Below, one piece after another: positions 34,745 to 44,107 of a DNA stretch of 61,678 nucleotides. The notes beneath the pieces are model-generated. The model was not told the origin of the DNA. It worked only from the letters and a program-made list of their open reading frames with translations, and searched no databases. Both the position numbers and the translations under genes were made by a program. The stretch is from Deltaproteobacteria bacterium (lineage in GTDB: Bacteria; Desulfobacterota; Desulfobacteria; Desulfobacterales; Desulfosarcinaceae): NCBI GenBank assembly GCA_020444075.1, contig JAHLLR010000027.1, forward strand, positions 1-61,678, given 5' to 3'. Position 1 is the stretch's first letter. The number at the start of each line of letters is the position of its first letter.

Positions 34745-36766
34745 CTACCCTTTTTTATCCTGCTCAGCCGACGGGTCGTTGAAGGCGGTGGGGCTGGTCT
34801 CTTTTATATATTTTTTGATCCCGCGGATGATGCCGTCGCACAGGTCTTCCTGGTATTTGTCACTGGCCAGCCGTTTACACTCCCGGGGGTTTGAAATGAA
34901 TGATGTTTCCACGAGAAGCGCCGGCATCTGGGCTCCCAGAAGAACGTAAAACGGTGCCTGTTTGACGCCCTTGCTGCGAATGTTACTGAAATTATTTTTC
35001 AAATGCAGACATACTGCCTCCTGGACCATGGCCGCCAGACGGCTGGATTCGCTGATTTTGGCGTTCTGCATCAAATCGTTTAAAATAGACTCCAGGTCAC
35101 TGATATTTTTGGCTGATGTGGCATTTTCCCGGGCAGCCACCCGGATGGCATCATCATCAGTGGCCAGGTTCAGAAAAAACGTTTCGATGCCGTATGCCCG
35201 TTTGTCTCTTACTGCATTGGTATGGATGGAGATGAACAGATCGGCATTCTGGGTGTTGGCGATGGCAGTGCGTTCTTCCAGTGTCAGGTAGCGGTCTGTC
35301 GTCCGGGTGAGCACCGCATCGCATTTGAGCTCGGTTTCCACTTTGCGGGCCAGTCGCTTGGCGATCTGAAGCACGACGTCCTTTTCGTGGACCCCTTTCA
35401 GATACCCGGGCGCGCCATAATCCTTGCCGCCGTGCCCCGGATCAATGACGATTCGGCTCACCCCCAGCGCCAGCTGGCGGGCAATAGCCCCGGGTGGCAA
35501 TTTGCCTGTGGAAGGCGGTGCGGTTGAATCCGGCTTGCTGGAGGCCTGCCGGTCGGAATCGTCCCCCCATACATCCAATACAATGCGAAAGGGATTTTTT
35601 AGGGAGAAAATCTTATAGGTTTTAAAGGATTTGATATCCACTACGATTCTGACCGACTCGCCGGTATTCTGCCCGGCGCGTGCGTCGCTGAGCAACTCAT
35701 CGTTGATGGGGACAAATTTCTGGATATCCTTGCCCAAACGGCTCTTGCTCAGGTCGATATAGAGCCGCTGGGGTTTTTGGATGGAAGGATCTTTTTTCAG
35801 CAACCGGTGGGAAAACCGGGTTTCCTGATCGGCATCGATAACGATTCGGGTATAGCTGGGGTTGGACCAGAATCGCAGACCCTGCACGGTAACCATGCCG
35901 GTCCGCTGCCCCGCCTCATCCGGAAAGCCATCCTTCGAATTGTTTTGACTCTGGGCAATGATACCTGCCAACGGGTCATCGTCGTCAATCTTGGCGACGG
36001 ACCCGGAAACATTCCCAACCAGTTCGGCACCGGCTTTATCGGCAAATTCACTGCCTGGAAACTCGCCTTTCACACGTCGGAAGTAATCCATTGCCTGGTC
36101 ATGATCCGACTCACGATGAGACTTGTCAGACAGGCCTTTATAGATCAAACCGATCATATAAAGGGATTCGGCGGCATCGGGGCCACGGGTGTCAGATCGG
36201 TAAGCCTGCTGAAAGTGATCGATGCATTTTTCCCATTGATCCCGATATTCCTGTCGGCTGGCACTGCCCATCAACTGGCCATACTCGGCATGGGCCTTTT
36301 TGAGTTGGCTGGCAGTAGCCGTCTGCCTGGGTGGTTCTGGCGGGCTATCCAAATCGGCCAGCTTCGATCGGGATTTCGGGGTGTAGCGACTCTGGGGATA
36401 TCGTTGGATGACCCGCCGGAACGCGTCCACAGCTTCCTGCCGGTCAGCGTCGAGATAGGAGCGCGCATGCAGCTCCAGATATAAAAGGCCCGATTTGTAA
36501 AGCCCGGCGGCGGCCCAGGGACCGGAAGGATCAAGCCGGTATACGTTCTGGTATTGCTCGATACAGGCCAGCCATTTGTCCCGGTATTTCTGTTGGCGGG
36601 TATTTTTCTTGAAGGCAGCGTAGGCATTTTCGGCCAGATAATATTGCTCCTTGGGCGTCAGGGCCCAGGCCGGCCAAACCATGGCCGTGTTGATCAGCAA
36701 GGAAAAGATGATCGAACGTATAATGAATGAACACAAATATTTATTTGTAGTTTGGTGCATATTCAC
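34745..36766 (-). CDS. N-acetylmuramoyl-L-alanine amidase (AMIN + Amidase_3) with N-terminal TPR
   Basis: This 673-residue exported enzyme cleaves the peptide stem from peptidoglycan during cell separation. A signal peptide or anchor helix (about residues 12-35) is followed by two TPR-type repeats (AAGLYKSGLLYLELHARS; AAESLYMIGLIYKGL), an AMIN domain (GLRFWSNPSYTRIVIDADQ) near residue 300, and an Amidase_3 domain starting VIDPGHGGKDYGAPG near 440. The domain closes with LLVETSFISNPRE and its Glu. The zinc ligands and AmiC-like order are intact. The TPR part is an addition not found in E. coli AmiA-C. It lies 11 bp downstream of mutS and may be cotranscribed. Confidence 0.92.
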   Translation of the reverse strand: MNMHQTTNKYLCSFIIRSIIFSLLINTAMVWPAWALTPKEQYYLAENAYAAFKKNTRQQKYRDKWLACIEQYQNVYRLDPSGPWAAAGLYKSGLLYLELHARSYLDADRQEAVDAFRRVIQRYPQSRYTPKSRSKLADLDSPPEPPRQTATASQLKKAHAEYGQLMGSASRQEYRDQWEKCIDHFQQAYRSDTRGPDAAESLYMIGLIYKGLSDKSHRESDHDQAMDYFRRVKGEFPGSEFADKAGAELVGNVSGSVAKIDDDDPLAGIIAQSQNNSKDGFPDEAGQRTGMVTVQGLRFWSNPSYTRIVIDADQETRFSHRLLKKDPSIQKPQRLYIDLSKSRLGKDIQKFVPINDELLSDARAGQNTGESVRIVVDIKSFKTYKIFSLKNPFRIVLDVWGDDSDRQASSKPDSTAPPSTGKLPPGAIARQLALGVSRIVIDPGHGGKDYGAPGYLKGVHEKDVVLQIAKRLARKVETELKCDAVLTRTTDRYLTLEERTAIANTQNADLFISIHTNAVRDKRAYGIETFFLNLATDDDAIRVAARENATSAKNISDLESILNDLMQNAKISESSRLAAMVQEAVCLHLKNNFSNIRSKGVKQAPFYVLLGAQMPALLVETSFISNPRECKRLASDKYQEDLCDGIIRGIKKYIKETSPTAFNDPSAEQDKKG

Positions 36767-36777
36767 TTGAGTATCGG

Positions 36778-39405
36778 TTATGTCAACACTGATTGGGCCT
36801 TGATCTGCAATTCGTTTAACGTATTCAGGGCGTCAAGGGGGGTCATCCGGCTCAAGTCCATCATCTGGAGCGATTCCACCAGCTTTCGTTCCATTGGACT
36901 GAACAGCCCCAATTGAACGTGTCCCTCTCTTTTTTTTGTCCCCGGCTCAGCCTCTTTTTTTTGAGCAACTGTAGGATGCATTCCCGCTTCGATCTGGGCA
37001 AGGATTTTTTTGGAACGGCGGATCACTGATTCGGGGATTCCGGCCAGCCGCGCGACCTGAATGCCATAGCTCCGATTGGTACCCCCTTCAACCAGTTTTC
37101 TCAAGAAAATGATTTCATCGTTCCATTCTTTTACGGCAATATTGTAGTTCCTGACCCGGTCGAGTTGGTTCTCCAGTTCGATCAGTTCGTGGTAGTGAGT
37201 GGCAAAAAGGGTACGGGTGCCCGTATCGTTTAAATCGTGAAGGTGCTCGGCCACGGCCCAGGCGATGCTCAAGCCATCGTAAGTGGAAGTCCCACGCCCG
37301 ATCTCATCCAGAATCACCAGACTTTTCGCCGTGGCGTTATTGACAATGTTGGCCGTCTCCTGCATTTCCACCATGAAGGTACTCTGGCCGGCGGACAAGT
37401 TGTCCAACGCGCCCACCCGGGTAAAAATGCGGTCGGTAATGGCGATGTTGGCCTTTTCCGCAGGCACGAAGGATCCCATCTGAGCCATGATGGTCATGAG
37501 CGCCACCTGCCTCAATACGGTGGATTTCCCTGCCATGTTGGGGCCGGTGATGATCAGCACCTGATTTTTTTGATTGTCCATGACGATGGAGTTGGGAACG
37601 AACCGTTCGCCGGTTATCAATTTTTCCACCACCGGATGGCGCCCCTCCATGATCTCCAGGATGCCCGCGGTGTTGATTTCCGGACGACAATAGCCGTTAT
37701 TTTGGGAAACCTCGGCAAATGTAGTCAGGCAATCCACCCGGGCAATGAACCGGGCGATCTTCTGGATATCGGCGTGGTGGGCCTTGACCTGATCCCGGAT
37801 CGAAACAAAAATTTCCAGTTCCAGACCGTTGCGCTGGTCGGCGGCGTTGAGCACCCGGGATTCGAAATGCTTCAGATCATCGGTAATGTATCGCTCCGCA
37901 TTGACCAGGGTCTGTTTACGCACATAGTGATCAGGCACCGATTCGCTGTGGGTGCGGGAAACCTCGATGTAGTAGCCGAAAACTTTGTTGAACCGAACCT
38001 TAAGGGAGTTTATGCCGGTGGCACTGCGCTCCTTGGCTTCCAGATTCGCCAGCCATCCCTTACCGTCCCGGCTGATGCGGATTAATTCATCCAGTTCATC
38101 ATCGTATCCCTCCCGGATCATGCTCCCTTCGGTGATCACCGGCGGGGCATCCTCGCGGATCGCGCGATGGATCAGAGCGGCCAGTTCGTGGAGGGCGGTG
38201 GTATCACGGTCAAAAGCATACGGGGCGGCGGATAGACGGGAAAGGTTGGCAAAAATCTCGGTCAGTGCTTGAATGGACCGTTTCAGTGCCGTAAGATCCC
38301 GTGCATTGCCATGCCCCATGGTGATTTTACTGCCCAAGCGCTCAAGGTCCCGCACGGACTTAAGCGCTTCCCGAAGGTCTCTCCGGGTCTGCATCTGTTC
38401 CACAGCATCGGCGACCGCATCGAACCGGACCCGGATATCGTCCGGATCCAGCAGCGGATATCGCAGCCAGTGGGCCATGAGTCTTCCGCCCATGGCAGTC
38501 ACCGTCTGGTCCAGAATTCCCAGCAACGTTCCCTGACGGCTGCCGGTGCGTAGGTTGCCGGACAATTCCAGGTTCCGGCAACTGTGGTCGTCCACTATTA
38601 GAAACTGCCCTAAAAAATAGGTTTGAACAGCAGAAAGGTGTTCGATCTTCTGACGCTGGGTTTCGCTTACATAGTGGATCAGTGCCCCGGCGGCCCCCAC
38701 GCCGGCTTTCATGGACTCACATCCGAATCCTTCCAGCGAAAGCGTGTCGAACTGCTCCAGCAGCCGCTGACGACCGCCGGCAAACTCGAATGAACGGTCC
38801 TCCATCACGGTAACGGCGCTGACCATGTCTTCCCTGAAAACCGATGTGAAGGCCATATCGGTTTTCAGGGATTGGGGCAGCAAAATCTCTCTGGGGGCCA
38901 CCCGCATGATTTCGTCTACGATGGCATCCATATCCGCGGTCTCGGTAAGGCGGAACATACCGGTGGAAATGTCAAGGCTGGCCAGGCCGGTCATCTGCTG
39001 GTGCCGGGACAGGGCCAGAATGAAATTGTTGGCCTTTGCATCGAGCAGCTCATCCTCGATAATCATACCGGGGGTAACCACCCGGACCACCTCGCGTTTG
39101 ACCAGCCCCTTGGCCTCCTTGGGATCTTCTACCTGATCACAAATAGCGACTTTGTAACCGTTTTCAATGAGCCGTGAGATGTACCCTTGTGCCGCCCGAT
39201 AGGGCACGCCGCACATGGGCACCGGAGAATCATCGTTTTTATTGCGGGACGTCAGGGTGATCTCCAGCACACGGGATGCCTCCTGTGCGTCTTCGAAAAA
39301 CATCTCGTAGAAGTCCCCCATGCGGTAAAACAGAAGGGCGTCAGGGTACCGCTCCTTGATGGAGAGGTATTGCTGCATCATCGGTGTAGATTTAACAGAG
39401 ACCAT
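36778..39405 (-). CDS. mutS: DNA mismatch repair protein MutS
   Basis: This 875-residue protein recognises mismatches as a dimer and recruits MutL. The mismatch-reading Phe-x-Glu is in GDFYEMF (F32 and E34). The ATPase has GPNMAGKSTVLRQV (near residue 620), the Walker B-type SLVILDEIGRGTSTYDG, and ATHYHELIEL. It continues through the C-terminal helix-turn-helix and linker (GIQVARLAGIPESVI). The length fits MutS1. The ATG at 39405 is chosen over a TTG one codon earlier. MutL is not in this window. Confidence 0.97.
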   Translation of the reverse strand: MVSVKSTPMMQQYLSIKERYPDALLFYRMGDFYEMFFEDAQEASRVLEITLTSRNKNDDSPVPMCGVPYRAAQGYISRLIENGYKVAICDQVEDPKEAKGLVKREVVRVVTPGMIIEDELLDAKANNFILALSRHQQMTGLASLDISTGMFRLTETADMDAIVDEIMRVAPREILLPQSLKTDMAFTSVFREDMVSAVTVMEDRSFEFAGGRQRLLEQFDTLSLEGFGCESMKAGVGAAGALIHYVSETQRQKIEHLSAVQTYFLGQFLIVDDHSCRNLELSGNLRTGSRQGTLLGILDQTVTAMGGRLMAHWLRYPLLDPDDIRVRFDAVADAVEQMQTRRDLREALKSVRDLERLGSKITMGHGNARDLTALKRSIQALTEIFANLSRLSAAPYAFDRDTTALHELAALIHRAIREDAPPVITEGSMIREGYDDELDELIRISRDGKGWLANLEAKERSATGINSLKVRFNKVFGYYIEVSRTHSESVPDHYVRKQTLVNAERYITDDLKHFESRVLNAADQRNGLELEIFVSIRDQVKAHHADIQKIARFIARVDCLTTFAEVSQNNGYCRPEINTAGILEIMEGRHPVVEKLITGERFVPNSIVMDNQKNQVLIITGPNMAGKSTVLRQVALMTIMAQMGSFVPAEKANIAITDRIFTRVGALDNLSAGQSTFMVEMQETANIVNNATAKSLVILDEIGRGTSTYDGLSIAWAVAEHLHDLNDTGTRTLFATHYHELIELENQLDRVRNYNIAVKEWNDEIIFLRKLVEGGTNRSYGIQVARLAGIPESVIRRSKKILAQIEAGMHPTVAQKKEAEPGTKKREGHVQLGLFSPMERKLVESLQMMDLSRMTPLDALNTLNELQIKAQSVLT

Positions 39406-39531
39406 CAATCATGAAATATTTTCAATGTGTTAAGGATTTGAGGCGGCAGGTGACAGAGACGGCCACCCCCATGGGGAGGCGGATGATGGGGCGATTTTCC
39501 AAATTCGCCGCGGCCGACGGCACAATCCGGA

Positions 39532-39906
39532 TCATTTCAATTCAGCAGCCATATCCACGTGTTCGTCTTCAGCGGGTGAAGGCTCAGCAGGCACCGTTCG
39601 GGCGGAGAGCTGCTTTTCCAAAGACGATACCGTTTCCACGAGGCTGTTCTCTTTGGCTTTGAAGGTTTTGATGGTTTTGGCGTCTTTAAAATGTTTGAAC
39701 AGGCTGAAAAAATAGGAGATTAGAATACCCACGAGGAAAAAGGCCACAAAGAAAATGGCGTTGGCCAGAAACGGTGTTTCATAATGAAAAAAGCCCAGGT
39801 CGATCATCAGGCTCCTTTTGTCCATGAAAAAATCCTTGTTCTGATATATGACCAGACCGATAAAGCCGAAGACGACGATCCAGAAGGCGATTTTCACCTT
39901 TTTCAT
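39532..39906 (-). CDS. LapA-domain (DUF1049-type) membrane protein
   Basis: This 124-residue inner-membrane protein has two helices (about residues 5-22 and 45-68) and a cytoplasmic coiled-coil tail (TFKAKENSLVETVSSLEKQL). It resembles the LapA/YciS proteins that help assemble lipopolysaccharide, but here it is not next to lapB. The ATG at 39906 follows GGAGGAG with nine bases between. The Ser/Pro/acidic end is probably disordered. Confidence 0.75.
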   Translation of the reverse strand: MKKVKIAFWIVVFGFIGLVIYQNKDFFMDKRSLMIDLGFFHYETPFLANAIFFVAFFLVGILISYFFSLFKHFKDAKTIKTFKAKENSLVETVSSLEKQLSARTVPAEPSPAEDEHVDMAAELK

Positions 39907-40044
39907 TGTGTATTTCTCCTCCACCTGATTTCCGTTGTGGGGTTAACGCCGCGCCGGGTATGGTGGACTTGGTAATCGAAAAACCGCCAGCGTCCATGAA
40001 ACCCTTTGATTATCAAGCATCTTTATCCTTTTCCGCCCCAAAAC

Positions 40045-40821
40045 TCAACCTTTTTTTCCTTTGAGCGGAACCAGTTCAACCTGTCCCCAGGCTCCCATTT
40101 CCCGGCCGGCGACCACCACAATCCCGAGCACACCGGCGATACCTTTACCAAAGGCGATGGCCGTTTTGATTTCCCCGGGCGAACGGATCCGGTTCCCAAT
40201 AGCCGTGGCGGCTGCATCGGCCAGCGCGCAGGAGTGGGAAACCACGCAGACGGCATCGGCGGAACCCATCGACAGTGAATGCCCCACGGTTCCCGATGAA
40301 GTGCACAGCCCGATGCCGTTGCGTGTATCCAGCAATTTAATTCCCATTTTCATGCTCAATGGGGAATTGCCGGCAAATAGCCCCGCCACCACCGGGCCAT
40401 CAGTCTTCAGGAAGACGTCCCCTCCGTTTTCCACCACCACCTGGCGACTGTAATCGAGCAGTACGCGACCGACGGCTTCGGCTACCGCACCGGCTACTGC
40501 CGCCATGGGTCCCACACCGGCCGCACGACCGGCAGCGATCATTTCCCGAACGATTTCAGGGGCGAATGCCTGTTCCCGCCAAGGCTCCAACGTAACTGCA
40601 AAATCCGGATACCGTTGAATATACCCTTCGATCTGTCCCCGGCAAACAAGCACCTGTTCACGAGATTCATATTCCAGAAGGCGGTCGGCCTGGATCATCA
40701 GGTCGGTCTCCTGGCAGACAACCCGAAAGGAAGGAAGGCGCAATCCACGCACGCGTTGTCGGTAGGTCCGTTCATTGTCGCTGGCAGAAGAACGCGGCCG
40801 ACTGCCGGTTTGCTTTTTCAT
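40045..40821 (-). CDS. UPF0280 family protein (ApbE-like fold)
   Basis: This 258-residue protein matches the UPF0280 family, distantly related to the flavin transferase ApbE. Typical parts are RTYRQRV at the N terminus, GVGPMAAVAGAVAEAVG, VVENGGDVFLKTDGPVVAGLFAG, GLCTSSGTVGHSLSMGSADAVCVVSHSCALADAAATAIGN, and the closing GVLGIVVVAGREMGAWG. The biochemical role is unknown. It follows the dGTPase-like gene by 18 bp, at the end of the operon that begins with the sigma factor. Confidence 0.88.
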   Translation of the reverse strand: MKKQTGSRPRSSASDNERTYRQRVRGLRLPSFRVVCQETDLMIQADRLLEYESREQVLVCRGQIEGYIQRYPDFAVTLEPWREQAFAPEIVREMIAAGRAAGVGPMAAVAGAVAEAVGRVLLDYSRQVVVENGGDVFLKTDGPVVAGLFAGNSPLSMKMGIKLLDTRNGIGLCTSSGTVGHSLSMGSADAVCVVSHSCALADAAATAIGNRIRSPGEIKTAIAFGKGIAGVLGIVVVAGREMGAWGQVELVPLKGKKG

Positions 40822-40839
40822 CGGGACAATGTCCTGGGC

Positions 40840-42021
40840 TCAGAATTGGGCCACGGGCCGAAGGTGTTCAGGAAACTGGTGTAAAAAATAGCGGTCGGTC
40901 ATACCGGCAATGTAGTCCCGCACAATTTCCGGGTGGCTGTGGCCAGCGATGTAGGATTCCGACATATCTGCCAGAAACCCGGAAAAGATGTCGGATGAAC
41001 GGTTGTTCGTCACCAGATCCTCCAGGCGCATTTCAAACAGCATGGAAAAAAGCTGGTGGATGGCCGCCGAATGAACCTTGCTTTTCGGATTCTTGTAAAT
41101 ACGTTCGAGATTAAACGCTTTGAGGGCTTTCAATGCATCGGAAATCTTGGGGCTGAAAGCTACAAAATGGTTCTCATAGCTGTTCTGGATCACATCGGTT
41201 ACCAGGCGGTAGACGATGGTTCCGTTGGTATCACCCAGAATCATGGCAATGGAACTGGGGATATCGCGGCGATCAAGAAGGCCCAGGCGGATGGCGTCTT
41301 CGAGATCACGGCCGATGTAAGCAATGGTGTCGGCCATCCGCACGACACATCCTTCGGTCGTCATGGGAATGAGCGGGTAATCCGGATCGGCTTTCTTGAC
41401 GGTGATCTCTTCTTCAAAGGTGGTGAAATCTTTATCGGGGTTGGGAGCCAGCAGCCGGTTATGGATCTCGCCGTCGTGGCAGAGAATTCCGTCCAGAGTC
41501 TGCAGGCACAGGTTCCATCCCTGACCTTTGCGCTCCACCCGATCCAAAAACTGGATGCTTTGGACATTATGCAGAAAATAGCCGATGCCGGCCTTTTGGC
41601 ACAATTCGGACAGATATCGCTCTCCTTCATGGCCGAAGGGCGTGTGGCCGATATCATGGCCGAGGGCGATCGCCTCGATAAGGTCCTCGTTGAGCCTGAG
41701 AAATCGGCCGATGGTGCGCGCGATCTTGGAGACCAGCTGCACATGCAGGACCCGGTGAGTGATGTGGTCGTTGGGAATGAGGTAAAATACCTGGGTCTTG
41801 TCGATGTAGCGGGTATAAGCCCGGCTGTGCAGAATCCGATCTGCATCCAGGGAGAAGGCCTGCCGGTAGCCGGCGGCTGAATCGATGATGGGGTGGCGGC
41901 GCACACCCGAATCGCTGAAAGTGGATGCCGGTGAAAAGATTTCCCGTTCCTGACGGTTCAATGATGATTTAAGACGGTCCAGTATGGGCGGAGTCGAGAA
42001 CCCCTCAAATTTCTCCATCAT
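40840..42021 (-). CDS. dGTPase-like HD-domain triphosphohydrolase
   Basis: This 393-residue protein resembles the bacterial deoxyguanosinetriphosphate triphosphohydrolases that split dNTPs into nucleoside and triphosphate. The HD motif is ITHRVLHVQ...IALGHDIGHTPFGHEGE (about residues 75-125), and the next conserved Asp lies in RMADTIAYIGRDLEDA. The N-terminal YRQAFSLDADRILHSRAYTRYIDKTQVFYL is typical of the family. The start overlaps the ATP-grasp gene by 17 bases. The gene symbol dgt is not assigned because the substrate range of such homologues varies. Confidence 0.9.
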   Translation of the reverse strand: MMEKFEGFSTPPILDRLKSSLNRQEREIFSPASTFSDSGVRRHPIIDSAAGYRQAFSLDADRILHSRAYTRYIDKTQVFYLIPNDHITHRVLHVQLVSKIARTIGRFLRLNEDLIEAIALGHDIGHTPFGHEGERYLSELCQKAGIGYFLHNVQSIQFLDRVERKGQGWNLCLQTLDGILCHDGEIHNRLLAPNPDKDFTTFEEEITVKKADPDYPLIPMTTEGCVVRMADTIAYIGRDLEDAIRLGLLDRRDIPSSIAMILGDTNGTIVYRLVTDVIQNSYENHFVAFSPKISDALKALKAFNLERIYKNPKSKVHSAAIHQLFSMLFEMRLEDLVTNNRSSDIFSGFLADMSESYIAGHSHPEIVRDYIAGMTDRYFLHQFPEHLRPVAQF

Positions 42022-42784
42022 CGATCAGTTGCTCCATCATTTGAATATAGTCGATCCCTGCGGCCCGGAACCCTTCACGTCCATATTTCATGTTGGCTTC
42101 CAGGATGGTAAATTGACCGTCGTGGCAGCAGATGTCCATGCCCACGTCGTCCCACCCGCAGGTTTGCGCCGCCTGCTGAGCCAAGGCGATGGCCGCTTCA
42201 GGTACCGGGTCAAGGCTGATGCGTCCTCCCATGGCCACATTGGTGCGAAACTCCCCTTCACCGGCAATCCGCCAATAGGCATGGACCGCCTTGCTGCCGA
42301 TCACCACCACTCGAATATCCCGGTCGATGGGAAGGTACTGCTGGACATAGGCCACGTGCCGGTCATGGATGTAAGCGTTTAGATCGTTGTCGTTGTTGAT
42401 CATAAACACACCCCGCCCCATGGACGATCCGCGTGGTTCCTTGGCAATGCACGGATAGGAAAAGTATTCCCTTATTTTTGCCTTCTGCCGACTTCCGTAA
42501 AACACCCGGGTTCTGGGATGGGGCAGGCCGGCCAGTTGAAACAGGGCACTCTGCTTGATTTTGTCTTGAACGCACTTGTAAGTATGGTAACTGGGAAAGG
42601 TGGGTTTGCCCACAGCATTGAAAAGATCTGCATAAAATACAGTTGGATAATAGATCTTCCCGGCCTCTCGAATCCAATTCACTTCTTTTTCGCTGTAGTC
42701 CGCGAAGTTCGGTCGGACCCCTATGGTGCGGACATTACGGCACATGCGCAAGCGTGCCTCCAGCGCCAGAACCTGCCGCTTCAT
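42005..42784 (-). CDS. ATP-grasp (RimK-like) ligase
   Basis: This 259-residue enzyme of the ATP-grasp fold joins a carboxylate to an amine or thiol using ATP. YPCIAKEPRGSSMGRGVFMI is the nucleotide-binding loop, YVQQYLPIDRDIRVVVIG the metal strand, and DVGMDICC...FTILEANMKYG carries the magnesium-binding Glu and Asn. The N-terminal domain is short and resembles RimK-related proteins. Substrate unknown. It ends inside the start of the dGTPase-like gene and begins 2 bp after Mrp. Confidence 0.85.
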   Translation of the reverse strand: MKRQVLALEARLRMCRNVRTIGVRPNFADYSEKEVNWIREAGKIYYPTVFYADLFNAVGKPTFPSYHTYKCVQDKIKQSALFQLAGLPHPRTRVFYGSRQKAKIREYFSYPCIAKEPRGSSMGRGVFMINNDNDLNAYIHDRHVAYVQQYLPIDRDIRVVVIGSKAVHAYWRIAGEGEFRTNVAMGGRISLDPVPEAAIALAQQAAQTCGWDDVGMDICCHDGQFTILEANMKYGREGFRAAGIDYIQMMEQLIDDGEI

Positions 42785-42786
42785 GG

Positions 42787-43626
42787 CTACAGATTGCTGA
42801 TAATGGCCTGAACCACCAGGTCCAGGGCATCCACAAAGGGTCCTGCGTGCACTCCGGCAGCAATGGGATTACCTTCATCGCAGCTTTTGACCACCTGAGC
42901 ATCAAAAGGCAATGTGCCTAAAAAAGTCACCCCCATGGTTTCTGCGGTCACCTGACCGCCGCGGCTTTTAAACAGTTCGACGGTTTCACCACAGCAGGGG
43001 CAGGCGAAGGGGCCCATGTTTTCCACCAGTCCCACGATCTCCAAATTGACGGTCCGACAGAAATTGATGGATTTTCGAACATCGGCCAGCGCCACATCCT
43101 GTGGGGTCGTGACAATCAGGGCTTTGGCGCCCGTGATGGTCTGGGCGACGCTCAAGGGTTCGTCACCGGTGCCGGGCGGGGAATCGACGATGAGAAAATC
43201 CAAAGTTTCCCAAAGCACATCGGCGATGAACTGCCGGATAATTCCGGTTTTGGCCGGTCCCCGCCAGATGACAGCCTGATCGGGGTCCTTCATCAGGGAT
43301 TGCATGGACACCACTTTTAAATGGTCCCCCACCCTTTTGGGAATCACCTGCTGGTTTTCGTTGACATCCAAAAGCCCCTTGAGGCCCAGCATGCCGGCAA
43401 TACTGGGACCGTGCAGATCAACGTCCAACAGGCCGGTGGCAAACCCTTTACCGGCCAGGGTCACGGCCAGGTTGGAGGCAAAACTTGATTTTCCCACACC
43501 ACCTTTGCCGCTCATGACAATAATTTTGTTTTTAATTTTTGACAGGGCGTTGCCGATATTCTGAGCCTGCGAATCCGATGCCGAGCTGTTACGGCAACCG
43601 CCGTTTTTGGACTGTTCAACATTCAT
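42787..43626 (-). CDS. Mrp/NBP35-family ATPase (iron-sulfur carrier type)
   Basis: This 279-residue P-loop NTPase of the MinD/Mrp group probably carries or transfers Fe-S clusters. The deviant Walker A is VMSGKGGVGKSSFASNLAV, followed by DVDLHGPSIAGMLG, the DSPPGTGDEPLS switch and GLVENMGPFACPCCGE, whose CPCC motif is the cluster-bridging cysteine pair. An N-terminal extension has a single Cys (GGCRN). It overlaps the upstream Mut7-C gene by 11 bases. Confidence 0.93.
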   Translation of the reverse strand: MNVEQSKNGGCRNSSASDSQAQNIGNALSKIKNKIIVMSGKGGVGKSSFASNLAVTLAGKGFATGLLDVDLHGPSIAGMLGLKGLLDVNENQQVIPKRVGDHLKVVSMQSLMKDPDQAVIWRGPAKTGIIRQFIADVLWETLDFLIVDSPPGTGDEPLSVAQTITGAKALIVTTPQDVALADVRKSINFCRTVNLEIVGLVENMGPFACPCCGETVELFKSRGGQVTAETMGVTFLGTLPFDAQVVKSCDEGNPIAAGVHAGPFVDALDLVVQAIISNL

Positions 43627-44107
43627 GGGTTTCCCCGTCTTTCTGTTTAAAAATGGCTAAAAGCCGTTGGATCATTCGGTCGTGATGACTTCCAGCCCAG
43701 TAAATCCGACCACATTTGGCGCATGCATGAAAGGTGTGGTGATATTGCCAGACATAAGCAGGCACCCGGCCGGCCACCGTCGCCCGATCCACCGGACGGA
43801 TCGCTTCATTGCACTCAAGACAGCGGCTGAAAAGGTTTAAGTCACACCACCCGAGCTTCAACTCGTGAACCACCTGTATCATCTGCCGATAGGGGTCGTT
43901 ATCCCGGATGAATACCAGGGGACGGCGTTTAAACCGCAACTTCACCAGGCGGGTGCGGGTCAGAATGACGCGCTCACCGTCAATCGTCTCAAAAAAGTTT
44001 CCACGCCTGCTTTGGTGCTGGCACAACGTATCAAATCCGGCCGATCGCAGATGCCGGCCCAATTTTCCAACCGTCGCATCCGTAGCAAAGCGCATGGGTG
44101 GCCTCAT
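43616..44107 (-). CDS. Mut7-C RNase-domain protein
   Basis: This 163-residue protein has the Mut7-C arrangement: an N-terminal PIN-like nuclease region (RFATDATVGKLGRHLRSAGFDTL, ERVILTRTR) and a C-terminal zinc ribbon with two CxxC pairs (SRCLECNEAI and HACAKCGRIYW). The conserved Asp of the PIN fold is in TDATVGK. Biochemical function is not established. It overlaps the lipoprotein gene upstream by 4 bases (ATGA). Confidence 0.88.
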   Translation of the reverse strand: MRPPMRFATDATVGKLGRHLRSAGFDTLCQHQSRRGNFFETIDGERVILTRTRLVKLRFKRRPLVFIRDNDPYRQMIQVVHELKLGWCDLNLFSRCLECNEAIRPVDRATVAGRVPAYVWQYHHTFHACAKCGRIYWAGSHHDRMIQRLLAIFKQKDGETHEC